A program made the translations under genes and the position numbers. From the NCBI GenBank assembly GCA_964468205.1, contig CAYXVG010000027.1:24839-88838 (forward strand): DNA of 64,000 nucleotides, written 5' to 3'. The notes under the pieces are model-generated. The model had not been told where the DNA came from, made no database searches, and was given only the letters and a program-made list of their open reading frames with translations. This DNA comes from CAWELS01 sp964468205 (GTDB lineage: Bacteria; Acidobacteriota; Terriglobia; Bryobacterales; Bryobacteraceae). This document shows, in pieces, positions 7,908 through 16,852 of this stretch (position 1 is the first letter of the stretch; every line of letters starts with the position of its first letter).

Positions 7908-8586
7908 GGTTGGTTGTTCTCAAATCAAGAATCGGCCACCCGCGCTGCTCGGCGATGCGGCGGAGTTCGCGGCTCGGGTTCACGGCCGACGGCGCGCCGA
8001 CCGTCTCGAGCATCGGCAGGTCCGAGAGAGAATCGGAATACGCCTTCGAGGATGCAGGGCTACCGTTGTGCGCCTTGGTCAAGCGCTCGATGGCGGCCAC
8101 CTTTTCGGCTTCGGCGATCAGCGGCTCTTCAATCTCGCCCGTGGCGACACCGCCGGCAAAGACCAGCCGATTGGTGATTACGTGGTCGAAACCGAAGAAC
8201 TCGATAAGGGGGCCGATGGCGAAATCGAGACTGCCGGTGACCAGAACGGTCTCGAATCCGGACGCCTTGTCGGCGTCGACGAGCGCCTTCGCGCCGGGAT
8301 ACATCCCCGGCCGGAACAGCTCGTTAAACAGCCTCCGAGCGTGGCTTTCAAGCCAGTCGCGGCGCATTCCCCGGTAGGCCCGGTAGAACGCCACGTTGAA
8401 CTTCCGCCGGGACCGCTTTTCGAGGGCGATGAGCAAAGGCGCGCTGGCCAGCAGGCGCGCGGTCCGCGACCAGGACTCAAGCCGGCTCGGCGACTGCCGC
8501 GCATACCAGGCGTACTGATGCACGACGTTGGTCGAGACGAGCGTGCCGTCAAGGTCGTAGAAGGCGAACCGTTTCGGGGCGGCCAT
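7900..8586 (-). CDS. HAD-IB family phosphatase (SerB/PlsC-associated type)
   Basis: A 228-residue HAD hydrolase beginning MAAPKRFAFYDLDGT, with nucleophile D11 and acid/base D13 in DLDGT. Motif II is VLVTGSLDF (Ser/Thr in TGS). A conserved Lys lies around AEKVAAIERL, and motif IV is YSDSLSDLPML. The cap between motifs I and II is helical, as in the HAD-IB phosphoserine-phosphatase-like group often found fused or adjacent to acyltransferases. A phosphatase here would fit dephosphorylation of a phosphatidate or lyso-intermediate. The ATG at 8586 lies two bases after the PlsY stop. The longer upstream frame is discarded because it reads through plsY. Confidence 0.85.
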   Translation of the reverse strand: MAAPKRFAFYDLDGTLVSTNVVHQYAWYARQSPSRLESWSRTARLLASAPLLIALEKRSRRKFNVAFYRAYRGMRRDWLESHARRLFNELFRPGMYPGAKALVDADKASGFETVLVTGSLDFAIGPLIEFFGFDHVITNRLVFAGGVATGEIEEPLIAEAEKVAAIERLTKAHNGSPASSKAYSDSLSDLPMLETVGAPSAVNPSRELRRIAEQRGWPILDLRTTNHE

Positions 8587-8588
8587 GG

Positions 8589-9185
8589 TCACTTCGCCAG
8601 GGCCCGTGTGAATCGCTGTACGTTGTCCTTGTGGCGCCAGGCCACAATGGCAAACATCAACAGCGCCAGGATCCCGAGTTGCTGCCCGCGCAGAACAAAG
8701 ACAAGCGCCACGAAGAGGGCGAAACAGCTCAATGATGCCAGCGCCCCGGATTCCGGCCAATTCCGCTTCTTGCCAATGACGCGCAGGATCACGTAGCCGG
8801 CCGCGCAGCCGAGCGCGAGGGCCGGATAGAGCACCAGCATCACGCCGGCGGAGGTAGCAATGCCCTTTCCGCCGTTGAAATTCAGCCACGGTGAGTAACA
8901 ATGGCCGAGCACGACCGCGAACCCGAGAATCCAGGCGGCGGACTCCGGCTGGGTGACGCGGTAAAGCAAGAGAATCGCTAATATTCCCTTGCCGAGATCG
9001 CCCAGCAGGCAGATCACCGAGCGGGGCTTGCTCACCCGCAGAACGTTGTTGAAGCCCGGGTTGCCGGAGCCGACCGTGCGAATGTCGACACCGCTACCCC
9101 ACATGGCCATAACAGCGAAGGGAATGGATCCCATGAGAAATGCGCAGAGGATTCGGATTCCGAGGTCAATGGTGAACTCAGGCAT
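8589..9185 (-). CDS. plsY: glycerol-3-phosphate acyltransferase PlsY-like membrane protein
   Basis: A 198-residue integral membrane protein with about five to six hydrophobic segments. The PlsY signatures are present in order: GSIPFAVMA near residue 18, GSGNPGFNNVLRV near 38 (the usual form is GSGNxGATN), and GHCYSPWLNFNGGKGIAT near 95-112 (usual GHxFPxFxxFxGGKGVAT). PlsY transfers an acyl group from acyl phosphate to glycerol 3-phosphate. The departures NPGFNN and YSPW suggest a specialised paralogue, and its place in a dedicated lipid operon fits that. The ATG overlaps the stop of the 923-residue fusion gene by 8 bases. Confidence 0.85.
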   Translation of the reverse strand: MPEFTIDLGIRILCAFLMGSIPFAVMAMWGSGVDIRTVGSGNPGFNNVLRVSKPRSVICLLGDLGKGILAILLLYRVTQPESAAWILGFAVVLGHCYSPWLNFNGGKGIATSAGVMLVLYPALALGCAAGYVILRVIGKKRNWPESGALASLSCFALFVALVFVLRGQQLGILALLMFAIVAWRHKDNVQRFTRALAK

Positions 9186-11949
9186 GATACTCTCCGATCG
9201 CCTCCCGCACCCGGCGGCGCAGATCCACGAAGTCGGCGCGCTCTGGTGAAAGGACCGGCTCGCGGATGATGACCATGGTGACGCGGCGCACGCGCGCCCG
9301 TTCCACCGGCTGTTGCTGCGTCGTTCGCTCGCGGATGGCGGCGGGGCGAATCTCGACGCCCATTTCCACCGCCGCCTGAAACGGATCGAGCCGATAGCGG
9401 TTGCGCGAGACCGGCTCGCCCACCGGGCTTTCCGGAAAGTTGACGACGGTGCAGGGACTTTCGAAGGCGCTCCGGACGCGGCCGCGAACCAGGCCGGCCG
9501 CGGGCGTCGTCTGACCATCACGATCGCCGAGTATCAGTGGTTCGAGCAGAAATTTCAAATGAGCGGGCAACCCGTTCAGGGCCGCGCGGTCAGCGAACCA
9601 TACTTTGCCGGGAAGCGTCGCCACCATCACCAGGGGATCGAACAGTCCGGAGCGATTGGCTACCAACAGCACGGGCCTGCCGCCGGCCAGGTTCTCGCCA
9701 CCCTGGAGGGAGAATCGCTGGGCGTGCAGTTGCAGAATCCGGCGGGAGGCGCTGCGGGCGATTCCCGCGGCGCCGGTGAGGCGCATCCAAACTCCGGCTG
9801 TTCTCGCCACCAGGCTCGATACCGTATTGGTCGCGGCGCGGCCCACGACGACGCGGACCCGCCGGAATCCGAGCCGGATAAGCGGGCCGAAGTTCTCCCA
9901 GCGGAGGAGAACCATCTGCATCCAGGGCGGGCGCCGTCCGCTCCGGAGCTTGCCGCGCAGGAACAGCGAGCGGATGTCGTTGCGGCGCACCTTGCCGTTT
10001 TGCGTCCGCGGAAGCGAACCGGGGGCCACCAGACGCACGTCGTCGGGCGGCATGCCGAGATAGGCATCCACCACGCGAATGACCTCGGTCTCTATGCGGC
10101 GGAAGTCTTCAAACGTGTTCGCCAGGGTCTCGGCGGCCACCACCAGGCGGTCCGCCCCGGAGTCCTCCTCGGGCGCGCCGAACGCAACGGCGGACCCCGG
10201 GATGATGCCGGTCAAGTTTCCCACCGCCACCTCGACATCCAGCGGGCAAAGTTTGCGATCGGCCTTGACGATGGTGTCGCGGCCGCGGCCGGTGAAGAAG
10301 AACTCGCCGCCGGCCATGTAGCCGAAGTCGCCGCTGTCAACCCAGCCGCCGCCGCGCACGGCGGCGGCGGTTGCCTCCGTGTCGCGATAGTATCCGCTCA
10401 TCGTGGTTTCGCCGCGGAATTGCAGCCGGCCGGTGGCGCGCTCCGGCACTTCGTGTCCGTTCTCGTCCACCAAGCGAACCTGCTGCCCTTCCACCGGCGT
10501 TCCGGATGAGAAGAAGGTGAGGGCGGTTTCGTCGTCCGCGGAGGCCGGAACCGCCCGCCCGGTTTTCTCGAATTCCTCGCGCTCGATGCGGTCGCGCAGA
10601 GGCAGCCGCCCCACCGGCGGCATGGTCAACGCCACCGTGGATTCGGCGAGACCGAAGCAAGGCAGCATTGCCTCGGGGCGGAATCCGTACGGCGCAAAGC
10701 GTTCGAGAAAGCGGTCGACGGTTTCCGGCAAGACGGGTTCACCGGCGTTGACGGCCACCCGCCAGGAGCTGAGATCGATGCCTTCGAGCGTCCAGGCCGG
10801 GATGCGGCGAGCGCACAGCTCATAGGCGAAGTTGGGCGCCGAAGCGAGCGAGCCGCGGGAATCGCGGATCGCCCAGAGCCAGCGCTCGGGCCGCCGCAGG
10901 AAGTCCAGCGGCGAGAAGATCGTGATCGGCGCGGCGTAGTACAGCGCGAAGAGCCAGTTGCCGATCAGACCGAGGTCGCTGTAGAGCGGCAGCCAGCTCA
11001 CCAGCGCGTCACCGGGCCGGACTTCTGCCGCCGCACCGATGGCGCGAATATTTGCCAGCACATTCGAGTGCGAAAGGGCGACCGCTTTTGGCGGGCCGGT
11101 AGAGCCCGACGTGAACTGCAACACGGCGTTCTCGGACGGCCGGACGGAACCCATGCCGAGACGCCCCTTTGCCTGCTTCAGATCCTTCACCGTGGTGACA
11201 TCCACCAGCGAAGGAAGATTAACGCGAAGAATCTGAACCACCGCGGCGACGGCTCCGAAAGCGATCAGAAACCGGATCCCGGTCCCGCGCAGGGCAACGA
11301 TCTGCCGGCGTACGTAGTCCTCGATGCGGTCCGGGCGGGTTGGGGGGTAGATCGGTACGGGAACGCCGCCGGCCAGCATCACTCCGAAGAATGCCGGGAA
11401 GAAGTCTGGCGAGGTGGGCAGCATGATGCCGACCGTTTCGTTCCGGCGCAGCCCCATGTCCGCAAGTCCCGCGGCAACCGCGGAAGCTTCCTCGTACAGA
11501 CGGCCGTATGTGATGCCCTGGCCGGAATTCTGTTCGAGCAGATGGATGTGCACGCGGCCAGGGTCGGCCTCGGCATGCCGCACAAGCACGTCGACGAGCG
11601 AACTGGCGCCCGTGGGCTCGGTGAGGCCATCGAGACGCGGTGGAGAGATGCGGTAGGTGACCTTCGCCTCGGCCTCCTGGCCGCCTTCGAGGATCGCCTG
11701 CGCCCAGCCGGCCGGAGTCTCCGCCTCTTCAGCAATGTGGTCCGGCAGCTCTACTTCGAAGCGGGATTCGCAGCGGACCATGAGTTCGACCAGTTCGAGG
11801 CTGGCCAGGCCCAGATCCCGTTCCAGGCTCGAATGGAGGCTGACCTTCTCCGCCGCCCGCTCCTTGCCGCTCTCGCGCAGCAACTTGGCGATGATATCGA
11901 GAAGCTGCTTCTCGACGGCCGCGGGATCGAGTTGTGGATGGGGGCCCAT
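9178..11949 (-). CDS. ACP - adenylate-forming acyl ligase - PlsC-like acyltransferase fusion
   Basis: A 923-residue three-domain protein. Residues 1-90 form an acyl carrier protein with the phosphopantetheine Ser at S50 (LGLASLELVEL). About 100-690 is an AMP-binding acyl ligase: P-loop TSGSTGPPK at 280-288, FGLAES near 440 and SGDFGYM with FTGRGRDTIVKADRK further on. About 720-923 resembles PlsC acyltransferases (LLVANRSGLFDPL, then FPESP). The ligase probably activates a fatty acid onto the fused ACP, as in FadD32/FAAL-type or Aas-type enzymes. The acyltransferase lacks the catalytic His of HX4D: R766 stands where His is expected, with D771 kept. The next gene upstream is an acyl reductase, so the bound acyl chain may be reduced to aldehyde or alcohol. 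Confidence 0.88.
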   Translation of the reverse strand: MGPHPQLDPAAVEKQLLDIIAKLLRESGKERAAEKVSLHSSLERDLGLASLELVELMVRCESRFEVELPDHIAEEAETPAGWAQAILEGGQEAEAKVTYRISPPRLDGLTEPTGASSLVDVLVRHAEADPGRVHIHLLEQNSGQGITYGRLYEEASAVAAGLADMGLRRNETVGIMLPTSPDFFPAFFGVMLAGGVPVPIYPPTRPDRIEDYVRRQIVALRGTGIRFLIAFGAVAAVVQILRVNLPSLVDVTTVKDLKQAKGRLGMGSVRPSENAVLQFTSGSTGPPKAVALSHSNVLANIRAIGAAAEVRPGDALVSWLPLYSDLGLIGNWLFALYYAAPITIFSPLDFLRRPERWLWAIRDSRGSLASAPNFAYELCARRIPAWTLEGIDLSSWRVAVNAGEPVLPETVDRFLERFAPYGFRPEAMLPCFGLAESTVALTMPPVGRLPLRDRIEREEFEKTGRAVPASADDETALTFFSSGTPVEGQQVRLVDENGHEVPERATGRLQFRGETTMSGYYRDTEATAAAVRGGGWVDSGDFGYMAGGEFFFTGRGRDTIVKADRKLCPLDVEVAVGNLTGIIPGSAVAFGAPEEDSGADRLVVAAETLANTFEDFRRIETEVIRVVDAYLGMPPDDVRLVAPGSLPRTQNGKVRRNDIRSLFLRGKLRSGRRPPWMQMVLLRWENFGPLIRLGFRRVRVVVGRAATNTVSSLVARTAGVWMRLTGAAGIARSASRRILQLHAQRFSLQGGENLAGGRPVLLVANRSGLFDPLVMVATLPGKVWFADRAALNGLPAHLKFLLEPLILGDRDGQTTPAAGLVRGRVRSAFESPCTVVNFPESPVGEPVSRNRYRLDPFQAAVEMGVEIRPAAIRERTTQQQPVERARVRRVTMVIIREPVLSPERADFVDLRRRVREAIGEYHA

Positions 11950-11958
11950 AGCGGCAAG

Positions 11959-13500
11959 CTACATCCGGAAGGACGTCTCCGTCTGCACCCATTTCTGAAC
12001 CCCGGCGACCTCATTGTTCACCCAGTAGTCGCGCCAGTCGATCCTCTCCGGATTCCAGGGCAGCAATTTCCGGTCTTCCGGGGAAAGCCGGCTGTACGCG
12101 GCGCGGATGTTCTCATTCTCGAAGATGAAGCGGTTGTCGAGCATGAAGGGCTGGTAGATCTCCAGCGCCTGGTCGCGCACCATCACCCGCAGCCCTGTTT
12201 GGCGCAGCCGGGTGGCCATGCGGCGAACCTTCTGCGAGCCCGGCACGCCGGTTCGTTCCATGAAGCGCCGGAGACCGGTGGCCCAGCTCTGCAGCCGGCT
12301 GATCGTCTCCTGCTGCCGCTTGCCGCGGGCTTTCGACTGCTCCGGGCGCAGAACCCGCACGCCGGCCGGAAACTGAATCAGCGGCATTCCGTTTCTGCGC
12401 AGCCGCTGCTGACGGCGGTATTCCTCGAGCAGGATCCGAATGAGAGGACCATAATAGATCGGATTCACATCGGCGGTGGAGACCTGGTAGACGCGCTCGG
12501 CGGCGTTGTTCAGGAGCATCACTCCCGCGATCAGGATTGAGGATGCCACCAGGTCCACCGGGACAACCTCCATCGGGGCGTCCTCGCGAACGGTCCAATG
12601 GCGTAAGCCGCTCATCGCCATCATCACGAGCGGCGCGGCGGTGCGCCCGCCCTCGACCCAGCCCGGGAATGGGAACGAAAGCGCGGCCTCCACGATCGCG
12701 GGCCGCACGATCGCGAAGTCGAGATCCTCTTCCGCGGCTAGAATCTGCTCGCCGAGGCTCTTCGTATAGGTGTAGGTATTCGTCCATCCCCATTGAAGAG
12801 CGCGCTGCAGCCCGAGGTCGCTAAGTTTCTGCGAGAGTTCCCTGGGGCGGCGGCATCCGCGTGAAAGGCCCTCGGATTCATAGGCTTCCCGGATGCGCTC
12901 CCGCATGAAGTGGATCTCGCGGTCATATTGGAAGCCCTGGTCGGCGGCCCCGCGCCGGCGGGGATAGAAGCCCGCGATCGGCTCGGATTCTTCCACCAGG
13001 CCGTCGGCTTCGCCGCAGACGAAACACGTAGAGACATGGAGCATCTTGGCGTTCAGGCGGCGGCAGAGGCCGATCACGTGCTCCACGCCGTCGACGTTGG
13101 AGGCAAAGGAGTCGTCAATCGGCGGGAAGAATTCGACCAGTCCCGCGCAGTTCACCACCAGCCCCACGCGGCCCGACAGGGATTCGAGCGTTTCGTCCGG
13201 CAGGCCGCACTCCACCTCGGAGAGATCCCCGGAGTGAACCGTCACCTTGGCGCGAATCGCCTCGCGGCCGATTCTCGATACGATAGTTTCGAGCGGTGGG
13301 GAACCGAGCACTTCGTTCTCGAAGCGTTCTGCGGCCGAAAGCCGCCGCTTGCCACGCATAAGAAGGTGAAGGTGTTTCAGATCGGGGAATCGGTCGAGGA
13401 GTAGCCCGAGCAGGACCTTGCCAAGAAAGCCGTTGGCCCCGATGAGCAGGATCTCATGCCTGCGAAGCGTTTCACGGGCATCGATCAAGTGGCAGCTCAC
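11959..13500 (-). CDS. fatty acyl-CoA/ACP reductase (male-sterility family)
   Basis: A 513-residue reductase. The N-terminal half is an extended-SDR thioester-reductase domain: NADPH motif IGANGFLGK at 20-28, VSTCFVCGE near 157-164 and catalytic Y243xxxK247 (WTNTYTYTKSLGE), followed by IVRPAIVEAA. The C-terminal half matches the FAR_C region (YYGPLIRILLEEYRR, then FENENIRAAYSRLSPED). Members reduce acyl thioesters to fatty aldehydes or alcohols. It is the first gene of the operon, and only nine bases separate it from the ACP-ligase fusion, the likely donor of its substrate. An inserted basic segment at about 215-235 separates the two catalytic motifs. Alkyl chains for ether lipids or wax-type alcohols are the plausible product (inference). 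Confidence 0.88.
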   Translation of the reverse strand: MSCHLIDARETLRRHEILLIGANGFLGKVLLGLLLDRFPDLKHLHLLMRGKRRLSAAERFENEVLGSPPLETIVSRIGREAIRAKVTVHSGDLSEVECGLPDETLESLSGRVGLVVNCAGLVEFFPPIDDSFASNVDGVEHVIGLCRRLNAKMLHVSTCFVCGEADGLVEESEPIAGFYPRRRGAADQGFQYDREIHFMRERIREAYESEGLSRGCRRPRELSQKLSDLGLQRALQWGWTNTYTYTKSLGEQILAAEEDLDFAIVRPAIVEAALSFPFPGWVEGGRTAAPLVMMAMSGLRHWTVREDAPMEVVPVDLVASSILIAGVMLLNNAAERVYQVSTADVNPIYYGPLIRILLEEYRRQQRLRRNGMPLIQFPAGVRVLRPEQSKARGKRQQETISRLQSWATGLRRFMERTGVPGSQKVRRMATRLRQTGLRVMVRDQALEIYQPFMLDNRFIFENENIRAAYSRLSPEDRKLLPWNPERIDWRDYWVNNEVAGVQKWVQTETSFRM

Positions 13501-13677
13501 TCCTTAATTCTCCGCATGGTCTGGGTGGCAAACACAAGCCTACCGCAGGTTACAAGCCTAGCAATCGCAGATCGGGGGTTTCAACCGGCCGGCGGCCACG
13601 GCGGGGGTGGGGAGAAGGTGCGCCATGCTAGAATTAAGGTTTCCACGCAATCCCGATTCATTAAGAAGAATTTACAT

Positions 13678-14241
13678 ATGGTCCAAGCAACCCAACTGCG
13701 CCCCGGAATGATCCTGAAATTCAAGGAGGAGTTGCATTCGGTCTTCAAGACCGAGCACCGAACCCCTGGAAAAGGCCGCGGCTTTGTCCAGGCGAAACTG
13801 CGCAATCTGCGCACGGGGGCCATTATCGATCACAAATTCGCCTCCACCGACTACGCGGAGCGCGTGGTTCTTGAACAGCGCGAGCTCGAATACCTCTACG
13901 AAGAGGGCGGCAACTATTACTTCATGAACACGGAGACCTACGATCAGATCGCCTTACCAAAGGAAGTGCTTGGCGACGCCATGAATTATCTCGTGGCCAA
14001 CACGAGCGTGATGGTCGAGTTCTACGAAGACAACCCGGTAAACGTGGCCCTGCCGCCTTCGGTGGACCTCGAAGTGGTGGAGACGGAGCCGGGCCTGAAG
14101 AGCGCTACCGTTTCCAATGTCAACAAACCGGCGACGCTCGAGACCGGATTGGTGGTTCAGGTACCGCCGTTTATCGAAGCCGGCGAGCGGATCCGGGTTA
14201 ATACTACAGACGGCACGTACCAGGAGAGAGCGAACAAGTAG
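13678..14241 (+). CDS. efp: elongation factor P
   Basis: A 187-residue EF-P with the three expected beta-barrel domains (KOW-like N-terminal domain, OB-type middle with EEGGNYYFMNTETYDQIALP, C-terminal GLVVQVPPFIEAGERIRVNT). It relieves ribosome stalling at polyproline. The modified tip residue is Lys (K32 in RTPGKGRGF), not the Arg of the rhamnosylated type. The ATG at 13678 is chosen because it begins the conserved MVQATQLRPGM; an upstream in-frame extension reads into the intergenic region. A TAGAAT box at 13628-13633 could be a -10 element. It is divergent from the lipid operon. Confidence 0.96.
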   Translation: MVQATQLRPGMILKFKEELHSVFKTEHRTPGKGRGFVQAKLRNLRTGAIIDHKFASTDYAERVVLEQRELEYLYEEGGNYYFMNTETYDQIALPKEVLGDAMNYLVANTSVMVEFYEDNPVNVALPPSVDLEVVETEPGLKSATVSNVNKPATLETGLVVQVPPFIEAGERIRVNTTDGTYQERANK

Positions 14242-14252
14242 ACCGGGCCGGC

Positions 14253-15446
14253 CTACTTCATCAGCCACTCGAGCGGAAACCGGGCGAAGACGATTCGCCC
14301 GTATTCGTCCGTCTCGTAGAGGCAGCCAACAGCACCGTCCGGCAGTCGCGTCAAACAGGAATAGGCGAACTGGCCCACGGCGAGCAGAATCTTCGAGACG
14401 GGCCAGCTTTCCCCTTCATCGCGGCTGAGCCGGATTGTGCCGGCGGTTCGCCGCTGCTGATCCGCCGGACTGCTGAAGAGCAGAACGCTTTCCTCGCCGT
14501 CGAGCAGGCCGGAATAGCGGAAGAGGCTCCCCATGCACATCGGCTCGGGTAGCTGCGGGTCGTCAGTGAGAGCCGGCCACGTGAGGCCTCCATCCCGGCT
14601 GGCCGCGGTTTTCCGCAGGCGGTTGCCACCGAAGCTGCGCGAATTCATGAGAACCGCGCCGTCAACAAGCTCCGCCATTTGCACTTCGTTGCCCCATCCG
14701 TTCTGGCCCGGCAGATTTTGATCATGGGGAGCGTTTTCCCCGTAGCCCCAGGTTTCCCCCTGATCGTCGCTGTAGGCCGCGTAGACGTGAAAAAAACGCT
14801 CGCCCGGATCGAGGCTGCCCGGCGGATACATCGATTCATTGAACGGCATTAGTATCCGGCCGCGATGCGGACCGCGCCGCAGAACGATGCCGATTCCAGG
14901 GCCGCCGGCGTGGCCGACCGACGCCGGGCGTTTCACTCCGGCCGTGACCTCCCGCGGCGCCGACCAGGTGCGTCCGTCGTCATCGGAATGAATGATGTAG
15001 CTTTTTTGCACGGTCTCGCCGGTGATACCCGGATCGGCGATCTTCACCTCATCGCCCATCGGCACCGTGTGCAGGTTGTGTGGAAACACCTGGTAAAGCA
15101 GGAGGACCCGGCCGGAACCGGGAAGCACAACGGCCTGGGGGTTGTTCAAACAGTTCCGGCCATCCGCGGCGATCACCTGCATGGCGCCCCAGGTGCGGCC
15201 ACCATCCTCGCTGCGCTTGAGGACAATGTCGTTTTCCGCGTGATCCCGATTCTGCTGGCGGCCTTCCGCGAAGGCCAGGACGGTCCCCGCCTGGGTGGTG
15301 ACAAGCGCCGGGATACGGATGCTTGGGTAGCCTTCGGCGCCGGAACGGAAGACGTCGTAACGCTCCACTGCAACCGCGGACTCTCTGGCCGTGTCCGGCC
15401 CGCAGCAGATGAAGCACATCAAGAGTAGGACGGGCGCGGCTCGCAT
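14253..15446 (-). CDS. exported sialidase-like BNR-repeat glycosidase
   Basis: A 397-residue protein with a short hydrophobic leader (MRAAPVLLLMCFICCG) that looks like a signal peptide, possibly a lipoprotein. It has the sialidase RIP motif (SIRIPAL, about residue 42) and five Asp-box-like repeats (SEDGGRTW, SDDDGRTW, SDDQGETW, SRDGGLTW, SRDEGESW), giving a six-bladed propeller. Exo-sialidases release terminal sialic acids or related nonulosonic acids from glycans. ATG 15446 begins the leader; the longer frame upstream has no signal and is not used. The gene ends 11 bases from the convergent efp stop. Substrate specificity cannot be told from sequence alone, as many environmental members act on other sugars. 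Confidence 0.85.
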   Translation of the reverse strand: MRAAPVLLLMCFICCGPDTARESAVAVERYDVFRSGAEGYPSIRIPALVTTQAGTVLAFAEGRQQNRDHAENDIVLKRSEDGGRTWGAMQVIAADGRNCLNNPQAVVLPGSGRVLLLYQVFPHNLHTVPMGDEVKIADPGITGETVQKSYIIHSDDDGRTWSAPREVTAGVKRPASVGHAGGPGIGIVLRRGPHRGRILMPFNESMYPPGSLDPGERFFHVYAAYSDDQGETWGYGENAPHDQNLPGQNGWGNEVQMAELVDGAVLMNSRSFGGNRLRKTAASRDGGLTWPALTDDPQLPEPMCMGSLFRYSGLLDGEESVLLFSSPADQQRRTAGTIRLSRDEGESWPVSKILLAVGQFAYSCLTRLPDGAVGCLYETDEYGRIVFARFPLEWLMK

Positions 15447-15523
15447 ACCGGAGGAATCGTACCATACAGCGCGGGCAGGGAGCCGCATCAGCCCCGCCAA
15501 GGAGAGGGGCGGGCGGGGCGGCT

Positions 15524-15931
15524 TCAGGCTTCGGCTTTGGTGTCGACGAAAAGCATGCCGCCGTCGCGGTGGACGGCGAAGCGGCCGAGCGGCTTCCCAC
15601 TGGCGCCGGAGATCACTTCGCCCCGGTAGTTCCAGGTGGACCGGCCGAGACTGCAGCACTGGACCTGGCCCTTGCCCGGCAGCGGGTCAATGCGGCGGCC
15701 CGCGTGAGTGCAGGAGTTCTGGAAAGCGTACCACTCGCCGTCATCGCCGTGGACGACAAGCACGCGCACGGGCAAACCCGCGCCCTCCAACCGAACAGCG
15801 CTTCCCCGGCCGCGCAATTCCGGCGCTTTGTCCAACTTCAATTCCACCACCGAACCGTTCAGGCGCCAGCTTCCCGCGTTGGCTGGCAGTTGGGTCTGGC
15901 ATCTGCCAAGCAATCGGTCCAAGAGTCCCAT
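15524..15931 (-). CDS. Rieske-like [2Fe-2S] domain protein with a missing His ligand
   Basis: A 135-residue soluble protein starting MGLLDRLLGR after a clear GAGGAGAG ribosome site. The C-terminal 90 residues look like a nitrite-reductase-small-subunit/ferredoxin Rieske domain: GEWYAFQNSCTHAGRRIDPL supplies the first ligand pair C74-x-H76, followed by GKGQVQCCSLGRSTWNYRGE. In a normal domain the second pair is C-x2-H; here it reads C92-C-S-L95, so Leu replaces His. The fold is probably kept, but a standard Rieske cluster may not form, or Cys93 may serve as ligand. No neighbouring oxygenase or reductase subunit is present. Confidence 0.72.
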   Translation of the reverse strand: MGLLDRLLGRCQTQLPANAGSWRLNGSVVELKLDKAPELRGRGSAVRLEGAGLPVRVLVVHGDDGEWYAFQNSCTHAGRRIDPLPGKGQVQCCSLGRSTWNYRGEVISGASGKPLGRFAVHRDGGMLFVDTKAEA

Positions 15932-16065
15932 CGATCTCTCCTCCTCGTATGAATGGCCGGAATGGCCCACCCGCTTTTTTAGCATTGCAGATCCGGTAAT
16001 CTGTTTCAACGCGCATCGCTCGCCGCAGCGAAGCCTAACCGCGCGGGTCGCGCTACAGTGAAGAA

Positions 16066-16674
16066 ATGGGCGTAAAGGCGCTGTTCCGTCTTTCCGTAGT
16101 ACTTTTGATCGCGCTCGGCGGCGCGGTCATTGGCTGGCGCCTCGGTTCCGGCTCGCGGAGTCCTTCTCCGGATTACGAGCGGGCGGCTGACCTGCCAGCC
16201 GTTGTGCAGCAGATTCAGGAATTGAGCGAACTGGTGACGGTGAAGTATACGGTGCAGAAAGTGGTGGGGCTCGAGGAACAGAAGAAGCCCTTCGGCTCGG
16301 AGCGGCTCTTGCTCATCGTGCAAGCCGACGTGCTTGGAGGAGTGGACCTGTCTGAGATCCGGGATCAGGACATCGCCAGGACCGGGGACGGCGGCGTCCG
16401 GATCGCTCTGCCGGCGGCGCGGGTGTTTCACATTGTTCTGAACGAGGAGGAAACCCGCGTGTGGGATCGCGAGACGACCTGGTGGACGCCGTGGATCCCT
16501 CAGAATCCCGATCTGGAGCGGCAGGCCCGGCTGGTTGCCATCGAGTCTATCAAGGAGACGGCCTTTGATATGGGGATCCACCGGGACGGGCGGCGCAACG
16601 CTGAACAGGCCATCCGGCGGCTGCTCGAGGCCTCCGGGGTGAAGCCGGTGATGTTCGTTCAGGCCGCGTCTTAA
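16066..16674 (+). CDS. DUF4230 membrane-anchored protein
   Basis: A 202-residue protein with one N-terminal membrane anchor (residues about 8-24: LSVVLLIALGGAVIGWRL) and an outer alpha/beta domain with the DUF4230 pattern: LSELVTVKYTVQKVVG, ERLLLIVQADVLGGVDLSEI, VRIALPAARVFHIVLNEEET. Members are widespread envelope proteins of unknown function, similar in layout to stomatin-like or lipoprotein anchors. It starts at the ATG that begins the anchor. It stands upstream of a small cytosolic protein gene on the same strand but with a 178-base gap, so co-transcription is uncertain. Confidence 0.75.
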   Translation: MGVKALFRLSVVLLIALGGAVIGWRLGSGSRSPSPDYERAADLPAVVQQIQELSELVTVKYTVQKVVGLEEQKKPFGSERLLLIVQADVLGGVDLSEIRDQDIARTGDGGVRIALPAARVFHIVLNEEETRVWDRETTWWTPWIPQNPDLERQARLVAIESIKETAFDMGIHRDGRRNAEQAIRRLLEASGVKPVMFVQAAS

Positions 16675-16852
16675 GGGGAAGGAACAACGTGCGGCGAAGC
16701 ATTTAGAAGCGGCAGCATCCGAAGCGCAGACCACTTCGATACTTCTCTCGTCAAGCCACGTCCGGGCGGCTTCCATGTCATTGCCGGGGCGAACAATCTG
16801 CTGAATTTCCCTTTCTTTTTCGTAGCCCTGGCCTGGGTTATAGTGGAAGCCC

